Shown: positions 11,019 through 20,434 of the stretch, piece after piece | Layout: each line of letters begins with the position of its first letter | Position numbering within the stretch: the stretch's first letter is position 1 | Source: Molanna angustata | Taxonomy: Eukaryota > Arthropoda > Insecta > Trichoptera > Molannidae | Reading direction: 5' to 3' | Assembly (NCBI GenBank): GCA_963576475.1 | Contig: OY754964.1 | Coordinates: 3,300,501 to 3,364,500, forward strand | Length of the DNA: 64,000 bases | Program-made: the position numbers and the translations under genes | Notes under the pieces: generated by a model | What the model saw: the letters and a program-made list of their open reading frames with translations, nothing else | Told to the model about the DNA's origin: nothing | Database searches by the model: none

Positions 11019-11119
11019 ATCAATAAATAATTCTAATCTCTTAGATTTTGAATGTCTGAATCTAATCTTAAAACTATCTTAACTTAGTTCACGAGTACGC
11101 TTGAAAATTTGTTATTGTA

Positions 11120-11400
11120 GAATGAAAGTTATTTTATTTATTTTATTTTATTTCAATTTACGGTTTGATAACCTTTTACACATACAAGTATACATAATAT
11201 ATTAAAAACAACAGAATTAAAAAAAAAACAAATAAAAACAAACAAATATATAAAATGAAAATAAAAAATGAATAACAATATAAAAAAGGTGAAAACATGT
11301 AAGAATATGTAAAAAATAATGAAAGACATTTAAAAAAAAATATGTAAAAAAACATGCGAGAAACATTCAAAAATATGTAAAAAAAATAAACAAAAAACAG
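11120..11400 (-). mobile_element. Probable LINE 3' UTR with tail
   Basis: Starts with TTTATTTATTTTATTTTATT followed by A-rich sequence. That arrangement matches minus-strand LINE 3' ends here (24.24 kb, 51.05 kb). No coding part remains, so the call rests on the tail and composition. Confidence 0.3.
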
Positions 11401-11439
11401 TTAAGAAAAAAATAAGTTATATTGTAAACCTCTTATCTG

Positions 11440-11515
11440 GGCTGGAAGGACTGGGCTAGAAAGTAGGAAGAAATTGTCATATGACAGTATGCCACTTGCG
11501 CAGCATGCAGGGATT
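11440..11515 (+). mobile_element. SINE (family 3) 3' fragment
   Basis: Contains GGAAGAAATTGTCATATGAC and CCACTTGCGCAGCATGCAGG, matching the body and tail of the full copy at 26335-26560. The tRNA-like head is absent. Confidence 0.6.
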
Positions 11516-11519
11516 TTTT

Positions 11520-11605
11520 TTTTATACGAGTCGAGGCAGGATTCGAATTCGCGACCACTGGATTACAAACCCAATGCGTTAACCGCTCTACCACCGACAC
11601 ATCTA
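11520..11605 (-). mobile_element. SINE (family 2) head
   Basis: The reverse complement reads GGTGGTAGAGCGGTTAACGC and ATTCGAATCCTGCCTCGA, the tRNA-like head of family 2 (full copies at 15965, 40265 and 40750). Truncated after the head and abutting the family 3 fragment in opposite orientation. Confidence 0.7.
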
Positions 11606-11904
11606 AATTGTTTATTTATTTTTATATTGTTTTTAATAAAATACATACCTAAATATATAGAATATCTATTTCTAAAGGTAAGCTCAGAAATCCATTCCAT
11701 TGAATCAATTATTAACACAGCTTCAATCTAATTTAATCTTCGACATCCTCTTTCTTCCGTCTGTTTTAATTATTTCAATTTCTTCTTCCATTGGTCTTCA
11801 TTCAATTAAGCCCGTCTATAAGACCCTTATAAACTTCTCCCTCAAAGAAATTCATAATTGTTCAAGATACCTCATTAATTACAAGTGCTTTATGTAAACT
11901 ATTG

Positions 11905-12134
11905 TTTTTATTTTTATTTCTTCTTCTTCTTCTTATTTTAGATCGTAGATCTGTTTTTTCGAGAAAGCTATTCTTGTGAAGCTGAGGTCCAGCAATCCTT
12001 CCACCTCTTCGGTGGTCTTCCGGGGAGGCGATGCCCTAGTGGGATTTCATTTGCCGCTATGGATGGGATTCGAGATGCATCCATCCTGTTGACATGGTCC
12101 ATCCAAAATCTTCTCCTATTTTTATTTTTATTTC
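11905..12134 (-). pseudogene. (GAA)n-tailed LINE 3' fragment, 5'-truncated, with TSD
   Basis: The minus strand encodes FWMDHVNRMDASRIP and LPGRPPKRWKDCWTSASQE followed by a stop and a (GAA)n tail. This is the same block as in the twin-primed copy at 7228-7869. A perfect 16 bp direct repeat (TTTTTATTTTTATTTC) flanks it at 11905-11920 and 12119-12134. Only the last 60-70 codons survive. Confidence 0.75.
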
Positions 12135-12159
12135 AAGCTTCAAAATATTTTTTTTTTAT

Positions 12160-12455
12160 AAATACGTACTAAGCATACCACACCATCACACCATTATTTG
12201 ATTTGGGGTAACCAGAGAGAACCGAATGCCTAACTTTTGACATACGTTTCTCGGTTCATTTACGATCATGCATCGCCTCATACACGCTTTTGTATTGTCC
12301 TATCGTCTACATCCTTCAAATTTCCATTTAAATGAACGTGGCAACTTTTTCTCGGCCAACCTCTACTTGTCGCTCCCCAGCCTTATATACTTTTTCGTAA
12401 GACTGTCATCATTCATACTTCGTTTATTGCCAAACCACCTTAGGGCATTTATTTT
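12160..12455 (-). pseudogene. RTE-like LINE 3' end
   Basis: The reverse complement of about 12300-12450 encodes RWFGNK, an RSMNDDSLTKKY-like block, and the 3' end CATTCGGTTCTCTCTGGTTA with a (CATA)n-like edge at 12170. It matches the C-terminus and 3' UTR of the copies at 1950-2655 and 28141-28940. Truncated and mutated. Confidence 0.7.
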
Positions 12456-12930
12456 CATCTTATACTATGTTTAGTTTTGGAGGATCCTATGTTAGGAGGA
12501 TCATTTCTTACCATGTTTAGTTTAAAAAAGGTCCACAAAAATTACTTATCAATAAACAAATTGATCATACATATTCATCATTACTGAAACCGATGGATTA
12601 GACAGACATATAGGTACCTTCCTTTTTTGTTTAATGCATTAAGATTAAAATTAAGCTGTTTATACCTAATTATAACTACCAAATATCTATGAAATACATT
12701 GGTTTTAACCACATTTAAAAGATAACAATAAACCAATAAATATAATATTAGTTATCTTTCGAATTTTACTGCTGTCGTTTTTTTTTTGTTACAGACCTAA
12801 TGGACACAGGGACAACCAGTGACCCAACTTCATTCATTGTATTAAAACGTAGATTTGTATAGATTCATTTGCATTGTATAACTTATTTTTCAACCGCTTA
12901 GAAACCAACATTTTTATACATACACCTGTT
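12456..12930. other. No feature recognised
   Basis: AT-rich with short homopolymers; no frame, repeat terminus or RNA gene seen. Confidence 0.35.
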
Positions 12931-12934
12931 ATGT

Positions 12935-13075
12935 AAATTTTGTATAACCACTAGTCTCAGTCTTGTAGAGTATTATTCTGACGATGTGCCTTGCACGAAA
13001 CGCGTCGGTAATCAAACAAATTCCAATAGAACTAAAACCAAGTATTTTTTTTATATATGTAATATATCTACATCA
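12935..13075 (+). ncRNA. Repeat with hammerhead-like ribozyme core, copy 1
   Basis: CTGACGA at 12978-12984, then a GTGC-CTT-GCAC hairpin (12986-12996), GAAA (12997-13000) and GCGTC (13002-13006). This gives the CUGANGA / stem II / GAAA / NUH order of a type I hammerhead with a minimal stem III. ATTATT before the core (12972-12977) can pair with GGTAAT after the cleavage triplet (13007-13012) as a weak stem I. One extra U lies between CUGACGA and stem II, a departure from the canonical core. Hammerheads are known in Penelope-like elements and retrozymes; no such ORF is visible nearby. Flanking sequence is shared with copies at 16.9 and 17.4 kb. Confidence 0.45.
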
Positions 13076-13139
13076 TCTTATTATATCTTTTTCAATCATA
13101 CATTCTCATCCAATTTAAAAATAATAAAATATTATTGTC

Positions 13140-13205
13140 TCGTACTTGAAATCTCACTTTACAAGAAGCGAGTTTATTGCAATATGACGATTTCTTCCAA
13201 CTTAC
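13140..13205 (-). mobile_element. SINE (family 3) fragment
   Basis: AAGCGAGTTTATTGCAATAT and GATTTCTTCCAACTTACCAA match the body of minus-strand family 3 copies (for example 27775-27935). Confidence 0.5.
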
Positions 13206-13232
13206 CAATGTTTGTACTTTAAACTCATTAAT

Positions 13233-13990
13233 AATAATAATAATAAGGACAATTTATAAAGCGCCGTTTAGTGACAACCGTGGTCACCTCAAGGGCGCTT
13301 TCACTTTGCAAAAAAATAAGTTAAAATTAGTCCTATAGCTAACACATTGAAAATGGTGAAACATAAAACTTAATAAAAAATACGTAGAAATCACAAATTA
13401 TTCTAGTTATATACATATTACATAATCCAGATGAAATTAATTATAAAAAAATAGTCGATTCAAAGTAAACAGGCATAATATTAAGTAAAGGAATATTGAA
13501 CGGATGAAGGTCAATCTGGATACGATTTGCGGAAAAGATGAGTTTTTAATTTCTTCTTGAATTCATTGATATTTTCGGCACATCTTATATCCATTGGAAG
13601 ATTGTTCCATAACTTTGGTTCATAAACGCCAAAAGATTGATTTAGGTATTTTGGCTCATTTGTGAGATTGGTTTCTACTAGTTTTTTATTGGATTGGGTC
13701 ATTGATCTTAGCGTACTTTGTTTATTGTTAGGTGAAAATGGAACACAAAGTTCCGATATATATTCCGGGGCCATGCTATTGAGTGCTTTAAAGACAAGGA
13801 GACATGTTTTAAATTCTATACGTTCTGGGCTCTTCAGCCAATGAAGTTTGTGAAGTGTTGGTGAGATATGTGAGAAACGATCAATCTGTTAAATATAACG
13901 GGCTGCTGCATTGAGGATGAGTTGTATTCTATGGATTTGATATTGCGGTAGGTGTGCTAATATGGCGTTACAATAATCTACACGGGAAAC
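13233..13990 (-). pseudogene. L2-like LINE ORF2 C-terminus and 3' end
   Basis: On the minus strand from about 13985: CNAILAHLPQYQIHRIQLIL, NAAARYI, then LHWLKSPERIEFKTCLLVFK, ALNSMAPEYISELC, and near the end YEPKLWNNLPMDIR ... FKKKLKTHLF. This order is typical of the L2/CR1 group C-terminal domain. The 3' UTR includes a GCGCCCTTGAGGTGACC ... GGCGCTTTATAAA word and ends in (TTA)n at 13233, also L2-like. The segment 13511-13774 is still open; upstream parts contain stops. 5'-truncated. Confidence 0.8.
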
Positions 13991-14600
13991 TATTAACTAC
14001 GGGAAACTTTACTTGTTATAAAATTGTTTAGTCTTGTTGTGTTTTACCTACACAATTAATATGATTTATGTATGCCAACGTGTGTATGTTTACTAAATTT
14101 CCACCTACTCATGTATGTCCCGGGTGTAAGGGGAGAATGTAGGTAAATATTAAAACCCCACAAGCAAATTACCACAAAGTTACCATCAGATAAATAATAT
14201 TATTGTTGTTTAACGAGTTCTTTGTCAAACAAGTATACAATATAATATATGATTAGAAATATGGATTTTTTTGAAGTTTGTGCTCTTGTCCTCAAAATGC
14301 GTAAAAAGAAACGTCAAAAAAATCACTGGGTTCATCCGTTAATAAGTCCTATATTACCGAAAGGACAATTTTCCCGGTCCTGCGAAGATTTAAGATCACA
14401 CCTTGAGTAGTTTTTTAAGTACACCAACCAGTTACTTAAAAAACTACTAATCTCCACTTTCGCTAATCTCCAACCACAATTTTTGCTTAATTTGGCGGTC
14501 ACTATATTTTTTTAAATTTTAATCATACTATGAAGGACGTGCTTCAACTAATGTAATTAATTGTTCGGAATCAATATTTATTTCATATATATTTTCTGAC
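13991..14600. other. No feature recognised
   Basis: AT-rich. Short inverted word AGTAGTTTTTTAAGT / ACTTAAAAAACTACT at about 14407-14448. No gene. Confidence 0.35.
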
Positions 14601-14646
14601 ATTTCGTTTGACAACACTGACAACGTACTTCTCGATCTACTGCGCT

Positions 14647-14846
14647 CGGACGATTAAATTATCGGTGAGCAAGCGCCATGCGCGCTCTCTCATACAACGG
14701 GATCGGTTACGAAAAATCGGCCGATCTCGATCGGCTGATTTTTTTGTATCTCGTCACAGATTTTTAAATCGGCCGATTATGTTAGCTTTCATGCGCGCTC
14801 TTACATGTAATTCGTATGTTGTAGCTCACCGATAATTAATCGGCCG
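14647..14846. mobile_element. Palindrome-rich MITE candidate
   Basis: The ends are inverted repeats: left ATTATCGGTGAGC within 14647-14670, right GCTCACCGATAAT within 14824-14846, each flanked by CGATTAA-type sequence. Inside, AAAATCGGCCGATC (from about 14715) pairs with GATCGGCTGATTTT as a near-perfect hairpin. CATGCGCGC recurs three times (about 14678, 14790 and 14862, the last just outside). No coding capacity. TSD not resolved. Confidence 0.55.
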
Positions 14847-14879
14847 ATGAAATTAGCTTCCATGCGCGCCTACCTTAAG

Positions 14880-15960
14880 TATTTCTATCTCGAAAAACAA
14901 TCATCCATTACTTTGTTTGCGAACCATAATTTAAGTTTCTTCGCTGGTATTCTCATAATGAATAATTATTATTGATGATAATTAAAAATTTGTTAAATAA
15001 ACATTTTCTATCGAAAGATGACATGATATGAAATAAGAATAAAAATTTAATTATGGTACATTAAAACAAACTTCGCATTATGTCCTATTCTGATTTGTCT
15101 AAATGTATCCGTCTGAATTTTAGTAAATGAGAAATGTCAAAAAGTTGAAGCACTTATACGGGAGTCATTACGGCACACCGCGCGGATAAAATCCTTTTAT
15201 CCACGGTTGCCCGTTGATTTAGACGTTTTCTTACTATGAAAAGAATCAGAATAGGACATATTGTCATCATATTACTTTGACGGTTGATATTGCAGGACTT
15301 GTAGTCCGAGAGATAACAACGTTTTCAGTAAATGGCTGGTTTTTTGATACTCTTTTTATTCTTGAATATAGGTATGAAAAAAGTATATAAATTTTATTCT
15401 CGTAGTATCATCGTATTGATGGCACAGTGCTAATATTCTTCGGGAGAATATCTTTTTATTTCACCTCTTACATAATATTAAATAAGTAACTTACATAAAC
15501 TTTGTGAGGGTCTGAGCGATAATAATTTGGAATGCACCACTTCGAGAAGTCGAAAAGGGTCACACAAAACTAAAAATTTAGGATTTATCCATGTTTATTT
15601 TATTGTTATTCTTATTGTGACAATATTATTACTATTTATGCCTACCTATCATGCTCAATTAGGGGTTTTCCTGCATGTAAAATTAATACATTTAAATTTT
15701 TCAAGGTAATTTAAAGGTTGAAAGGATTTTTTCTACAATATTAATAAAAACAATTCTAAATAAGGCGTTTTATATAAATCAAATATGCATACTTTTATAC
15801 TATACACAAAAACATTTTATTTATATTGCCCCCCCAAAATAGTTTGTACGCGTGCTTTGGGGGGGGGGGATTCTTTTAAAAACCAAAATTTAATAACCAT
15901 TATCATCATAATTAATCAAAAACCAATAATATACTTTATTTAGAATGCATTTATCTTATA
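14880..15960. other. No feature recognised
   Basis: AT-rich with a GC patch (about 15165-15235) and a G9 run near 15859. The open frame at 15527-15709 matches no family. Confidence 0.35.
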
Positions 15961-15964
15961 ATAA

Positions 15965-16140
15965 GATGGGTGGTAGAAAAGCGATTAGCGCGCTGGGTTA
16001 GTATGTAGTCCAGTTGTCACGAGTTCGAATCCTGCCATGACCGATTTCGTTCACCTGTAGTATAAGCATTTATGCTAAATTTAGGGAACGTATGAGGAAG
16101 TATATGTATTTGTTACAAGGACATATTCATTTAAAAAAAT
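15965..16140 (+). mobile_element. tRNA-derived SINE (family 2)
   Basis: tRNA-like head (GGTGGTAGAAAAGCGATTAG, B-box GAGTTCGAATCCTGCC at about 16020). Body GATTTCGTTCACCTGTAG, ATAAGCATTTATGC, ending ACAAGGACATATTCATTTAA. Same family as 40265-40437 and 40750-40935; heads only at 11520 and 34180; a partial copy at 43325. Confidence 0.8.
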
Positions 16141-16790
16141 ATATCCCATTGCTTTGAATATTTTTTGACAAGATATCGTACTGTTCTGTAGGTAGGTAAT
16201 ATTTTTTTGTTATTTTTACTTGTGAAATTGGGAAAAAGCATACCGTTTTTCATCCTAGGGCAAACGCCTATTTGTAAGTGATGAATTTTAGAGATGATTG
16301 AGACTAAAGATAAGTATTTTTTTTTAAGTTTATCTGTAACCCGTTAGTTAAAATCTTAAATAAATAAATTGTACCAATGTAACGATGTGAATTTTAATAT
16401 TTAAGCAACCACGATTTGAACCCTCATTCTTGAGATCAGCAAAATTAAGGAATTAATTCCAAGAAATTATTTCAATTATTCAGACGGAATGGCGAGTGCC
16501 ACTCACTTCTGGAGGAATTCAGAAGTTACAATTGGAGAGGAAATTGAAAACGCTCTGATATCACAAATTTATTTATGTGAAATTAACATTATTTATTTGA
16601 AACTTTGTCTGAAAGTTGACGCGACAAAATGAAATGTTAGCCAGCTTAAAAAAATTCAAATTTATGGTTTGAATTTTTATGATTGATATGTAATTAATTA
16701 CTTACATTACTCTGTAATAGTGGTGAAAATTTTTTATAACTTTTAAGCGTATATTTTGCATTTATTTGCAAACAGAAAGAGAGTGCATAT
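16141..16790. other. No feature recognised
   Basis: AT-rich intergenic or intronic sequence without recognisable coding or repeat termini. A weak family K-like word lies near 16710. Confidence 0.35.
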
Positions 16791-16794
16791 TTAT

Positions 16795-17010
16795 TTATTT
16801 ATGAGTTTAGTTAATCGATCGACAATTCTTGATAGAACTCCATTGTACATATGTAGATATATTATAATTACATAAAAATACATGGTATTTGTTCTAAAGA
16901 AATTTATTTGCTTATCGACGCGTTTCGTGCAAGACACATCGTCAGTATAATACTCACCAAGACTGAGACTAGTGGTTATATACAAAACTAGTAAAACCCG
17001 GTTGTCCTGC
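16795..17010 (-). ncRNA. Repeat with hammerhead-like ribozyme core, copy 2
   Basis: The minus strand reads ACTGACGATGTGTCTTGCAC then GAAACGCGTC (core between about 16945 and 16917). The cleavage triplet GUC is kept and stem II has a variant loop. Stem I is shorter than in copy 1, with a mismatch next to the cleavage site. Flanks shared with copies 1 and 3 include CACTAGTCTCAGTCTTG upstream and CAAATAAATTTC downstream. Confidence 0.42.
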
Positions 17011-17189
17011 CTATTTAAATATTAACCTACAAATATATAAATAAATAAATAAATTATTATGCATTATCCTTCTGCCGTATAATCTAAACAATTTCCCAAA
17101 GTTTCATTGCAATCGGATGTTGGTTTGGGAGTCCATTGCAAACATACATACAAATAAACAAACAAATATACGTACATCCATTTTTATAT

Positions 17190-17345
17190 ATACTTATATT
17201 TTTTTTTATTTCCAAATAAAAAACAATTACACAAGCCATAATTACATAACAATATTAATACAAAATACAATATAAAATAAAATATATATCAATATTAGGT
17301 ACTTGGATATATTGCCTCACTAGGCAAAAGCCTGTTCCGAGGCAA
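17190..17345 (-). mobile_element. Probable LINE 3' end remnant
   Basis: Starts with a T-rich stretch followed by CCAAATAAAAAACAATTAC, like other minus-strand LINE tails here, and ends in GCCTCACTAGGCAAAAGCCT. No coding part remains. Confidence 0.25.
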
Positions 17346-17545
17346 TACAATTTACATGTCAGGTGTATAAAAATGTTGGTTTACATGTCTGGTGTATAAA
17401 AGACTATTCACTAGTCTCGGTCTTGTAGAGTAATATTCTGACGATGTGCCTTGCACGAAACGCGCTAAAAATCAAATAAATTTCAATAGAACAAATACCA
17501 AGATTTTTTTTATATTTGTAATGTATCTACATATTTATTTATGAA
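17345..17545 (+). ncRNA. Repeat with hammerhead-like core, copy 3 (cleavage site lost)
   Basis: CTGACGATGTGCCTTGCACG at 17438-17457, then AAACGCG. The next bases are CTA, where copies 1 and 2 have TCG, so the NUH cleavage triplet is gone and copy 3 should be inactive. Preceded by two tandem copies of a TTACATGTC(A/T)GGTGTATAA word (about 17351 and 17381). Shares the repeat flanks. Confidence 0.4.
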
Positions 17546-17594
17546 TTTATACTTACGAGTTTTGTAATATGAGTGTTGTAATTAAATAACCGAC

Positions 17595-17935
17595 ATTCTA
17601 TTAAAGGTTGTCAAGCAGAAGTAGAACTGGACAGGACATGTCGCCCGAACCGCAGACTCCAGATGGACTAAGAAAGTGCTGGATTGGCGACCTAGAACTG
17701 TCAAAAGAAGTATTGGAAGGCTTAAAACAAGGTAGTCTGATGGTATTAGACGAGTGGCTGGAGGTGAATGGATGCGGTCTGCCCAAGATAGGGAGATGTG
17801 GATGTCTTAGGGGGAGACCTATGTCCATTACTGGACGAAGGAGGACTGAAGAAAAGAAGATGAGTTTTGTCATGTTTTTTGTAATGAATTGTATGCAGTC
17901 GCAAATCGCAACTTCCAAATTTTCATGAACCATAG
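17595..17935 (+). pseudogene. RTE-like LINE ORF2 C-terminus (second family)
   Basis: Reading from about 17608: NWTGHVARTADSRWTKKVLD, WRPRTVKRSIGRLKTR, stop, SDGIRRVAGGEWMRSAQDRE, MWMS, stop, GETYVHYWTKED, stop. This is the conserved C-terminal block of lepidopteran RTE-type endonuclease/RT proteins, with three in-frame stops. The alternative plus-strand open frame 17608-17928 is a shadow in another phase. Heavily truncated at the 5' end. Confidence 0.75.
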
Positions 17936-18540
17936 ATACAGGAGACAGATTTGTCTTACAAAGTCACTTGTGCTTCTGTCCTAGCAATAAATCTTTATAT
18001 TTGATTTTCATAATGAAATTTCGGTTTATACTAGATTTTCCATTCGAGGATTTTTAACGAAATTATACAAAAAAAATGTTCTCGGTTAAATGAAACAGTT
18101 TGGTTTTAACGTGAATCTGAGACTCACTTTAATAATTAATTGGGTCTGACTAAGTAGTCAAAATCCATCACTGAGTATCCATTTTCATCGAGGAGTTTTA
18201 TAAAGAATTGTCCTCTGTTAAATAAAGGAAAATATGGTATTTAATTTAACGTAGGTATTTAAAATTTATGAAGGTTTCTAATTTAAGGGGTGGTAATAGA
18301 TTTGTTTTTAATTATATTAACACTCTTTTTAATTAGAAGGATATGACTTGATAGCATTTATATTTTTACTATTAGACAAAATCATTTATGTGTCCAATTA
18401 AAAACCTACATTTGAATTTATCATTACAATATATTTGACTCCAAAATAAATTTAAGTATTATTAAATGTAAGATTAAGACTTACAGTATCTATTGTTAGT
18501 TTATTCGATTTAACAACGAATATAACGTGTAATATTGAAT
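17936..18540. other. No feature recognised
   Basis: AT-rich; no gene or repeat terminus found. Confidence 0.35.
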
Positions 18541-18640
18541 TCGCGGACGGAGAATTCATTCTAGGCATTTACTGGACGTGAACAAGGACAGTGTGAGAAT
18601 GAAGCCGCGCGATCGCGCAACAAATCGGCCGCAGCAGGTA
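18541..18640 (+). other. GC-rich island, candidate 5' exon
   Basis: GCCGCGCGATCGCGCAAC and CGGCCGCAGCAG stand out from AT-rich surroundings. An ATG at 18599 opens 13 codons (MKPRDRATNRPQQ) up to CAG at 18637, followed by GTACTTAC, a passable 5' splice donor. That would fit a short first coding exon of a host gene. No downstream exon was identified, so this may be chance or a regulatory element. Confidence 0.25.
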
Positions 18641-19790
18641 CTTACTATTGAATCGACAAAGTTTAATTATTAAATTAATTGACAACGTCTACCAAAGAAT
18701 TATAAATTTAACGATTCTTTATGAGAACTTTGGTACATAAAACAGGTCTTGATGGAGTGGACTGGGACTGTTCGCAGAGATATCCAAAATTATTACAGCC
18801 TGTTGTTTATGATCGTGCTTTGTGGACGACACACAAATCATAAGGTTTAAATTTAATTAATTTTTAGCTAACCTGACCTTTCTAGCTCCTTGAATCACCT
18901 CTTTCAGCGCCATCCTTACGACGGCTACGCAAATTTATTTAAACAAATAACTAAATTTGCTAATCTAGCACCTTGTGACATGATGAAATTTATCTCATTT
19001 ACGTGCATCGTTGGAAGATCATTTCTCAAATCGTTTTATGTAGGTACCTACTTAAATAATTTCAATAGATCTTTAACAACAAATTGATGAAGATATATTA
19101 TATATAAAATTAAAAAATACTTGAGTTTCGAGACTTTATTTGAACCATAATCTGCCAAATGCATTAATCAACTTGTAGCATATACGAGTACTATGGTCAA
19201 TTCATTTCAATCATTCATTTCGATATTTCGTTGAATATTGGGTTATACCCGGAATGTAATATTTCACATTTGACGACATATTCACTTACACCATAACTGC
19301 TATTGCTTAACTCGTTAATATTAAACATTACTCAAATTCATTTGACGGTATCATTCAACTGTGTAATCCCCTTAATTCATACCGAAATAATAAACTTGTA
19401 TCCATACAAAATAATGTTATTTTTGATGTCTACAACAACGGTGCCCAAACTTTTTAAACTCTATTGACTATTGCTAGTTGAACCAATTCGTCCATAAAAC
19501 TCACTACATATGCTCGATTGCGTCTGTACCTATTACGATAATCCCTGTGCAGAAGAGTTAGTTTTATACTATTTTAGCGGTATATGCGTTGGGAGGAAGT
19601 TATATATTTAATAAGATTATTAATAAGAAGTCAGAAAAGGTTGCGAGTTTATTGCGTGTTCTAAATTCATCTCCCAAAACACATACAACTATTTTTAGAT
19701 ATTGCAATTGTTTTACTCAGCTATTTATTTATAATTGAAATAATAGAATGATGATAGGTTTCATAATAAAAGAAAACTTACTCAGATTAA
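18641..19790. other. No gene recognised
   Basis: Mostly AT-rich. A splice-acceptor-like CACCTCTTTCAG lies near 18906 before an open stretch without recognisable homology. A hAT-like word, ACGGTGCCCAAACTTTTTAA, occurs at about 19438-19457 without a partner. Confidence 0.3.
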
Positions 19791-19859
19791 TTATATTTTC
19801 AGATTAAAACGGTTAACAAATTTGATTAGATTGTTTCGCGATACTAGGGTCGGTCGGGA

Positions 19860-20040
19860 TAAAATATTATAATTATTGAACACTGTGCTTGAACGCTGGG
19901 CTGACGAGCGAATAAATCGCCACGTTAGTTGATTGAAATACGATGCGCTGTCTCTCGGTCGTCTTCGGCAATCTTCGTGAGAAGCGAGATCGTCCGAGCG
20001 AGATGGCATCGATGATGGGAGGTACATCCTCGCCACACTA
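19860..20040. other. GC-richer island, possible promoter or 5' UTR
   Basis: Words such as CGATGCGCTGTCTCTCGGTC and GATCGTCCGAGCGAGATGGC form a local composition peak. The minus-strand frame 19791-20036 is open, but its peptide is not of a known family. A polypyrimidine-AG (TATATTTTCAG) lies at 19791-19802 on the plus strand. Function unknown. Confidence 0.25.
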
Positions 20041-20430
20041 TAAAAGCTATACTAAAATCTGTACCTACATAATGTAAAGATTAATTATTGTAACCTTATA
20101 ATTCTATTATATTCTATCTTATTGTATTTTATTTATTTAAATGTTAGGTATCTACATACATATTTCATATTTCATTTTTTCTATAAGTCATCTTTCCATA
20201 TTTGAATATTTTTTGTTTTGATATTATTTTTGACATTAGTGTGATTGAAATAAAATATTAAAATTTTGTGAAAATAAATACATAAATGTCGTTTCTCGAC
20301 AATAATTAGAGCAAAACATGTAATTTTATTTTCCAAAACTAAGAATTCACATTAGGTATACCTATAGACTTATTTATTTATTTATGGATCACGGAAAAAT
20401 AAACACAATTGTACCTACAGATATATAATA
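20041..20430. other. No feature recognised
   Basis: AT-rich, no gene. Confidence 0.35.
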
Positions 20431-20434
20431 AATT

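Noticed and set aside
17601..17933. Overlapping open frames on both strands
   Set aside because: The conserved RTE-like peptide is in a third reading (with stops); both long frames are shadows.
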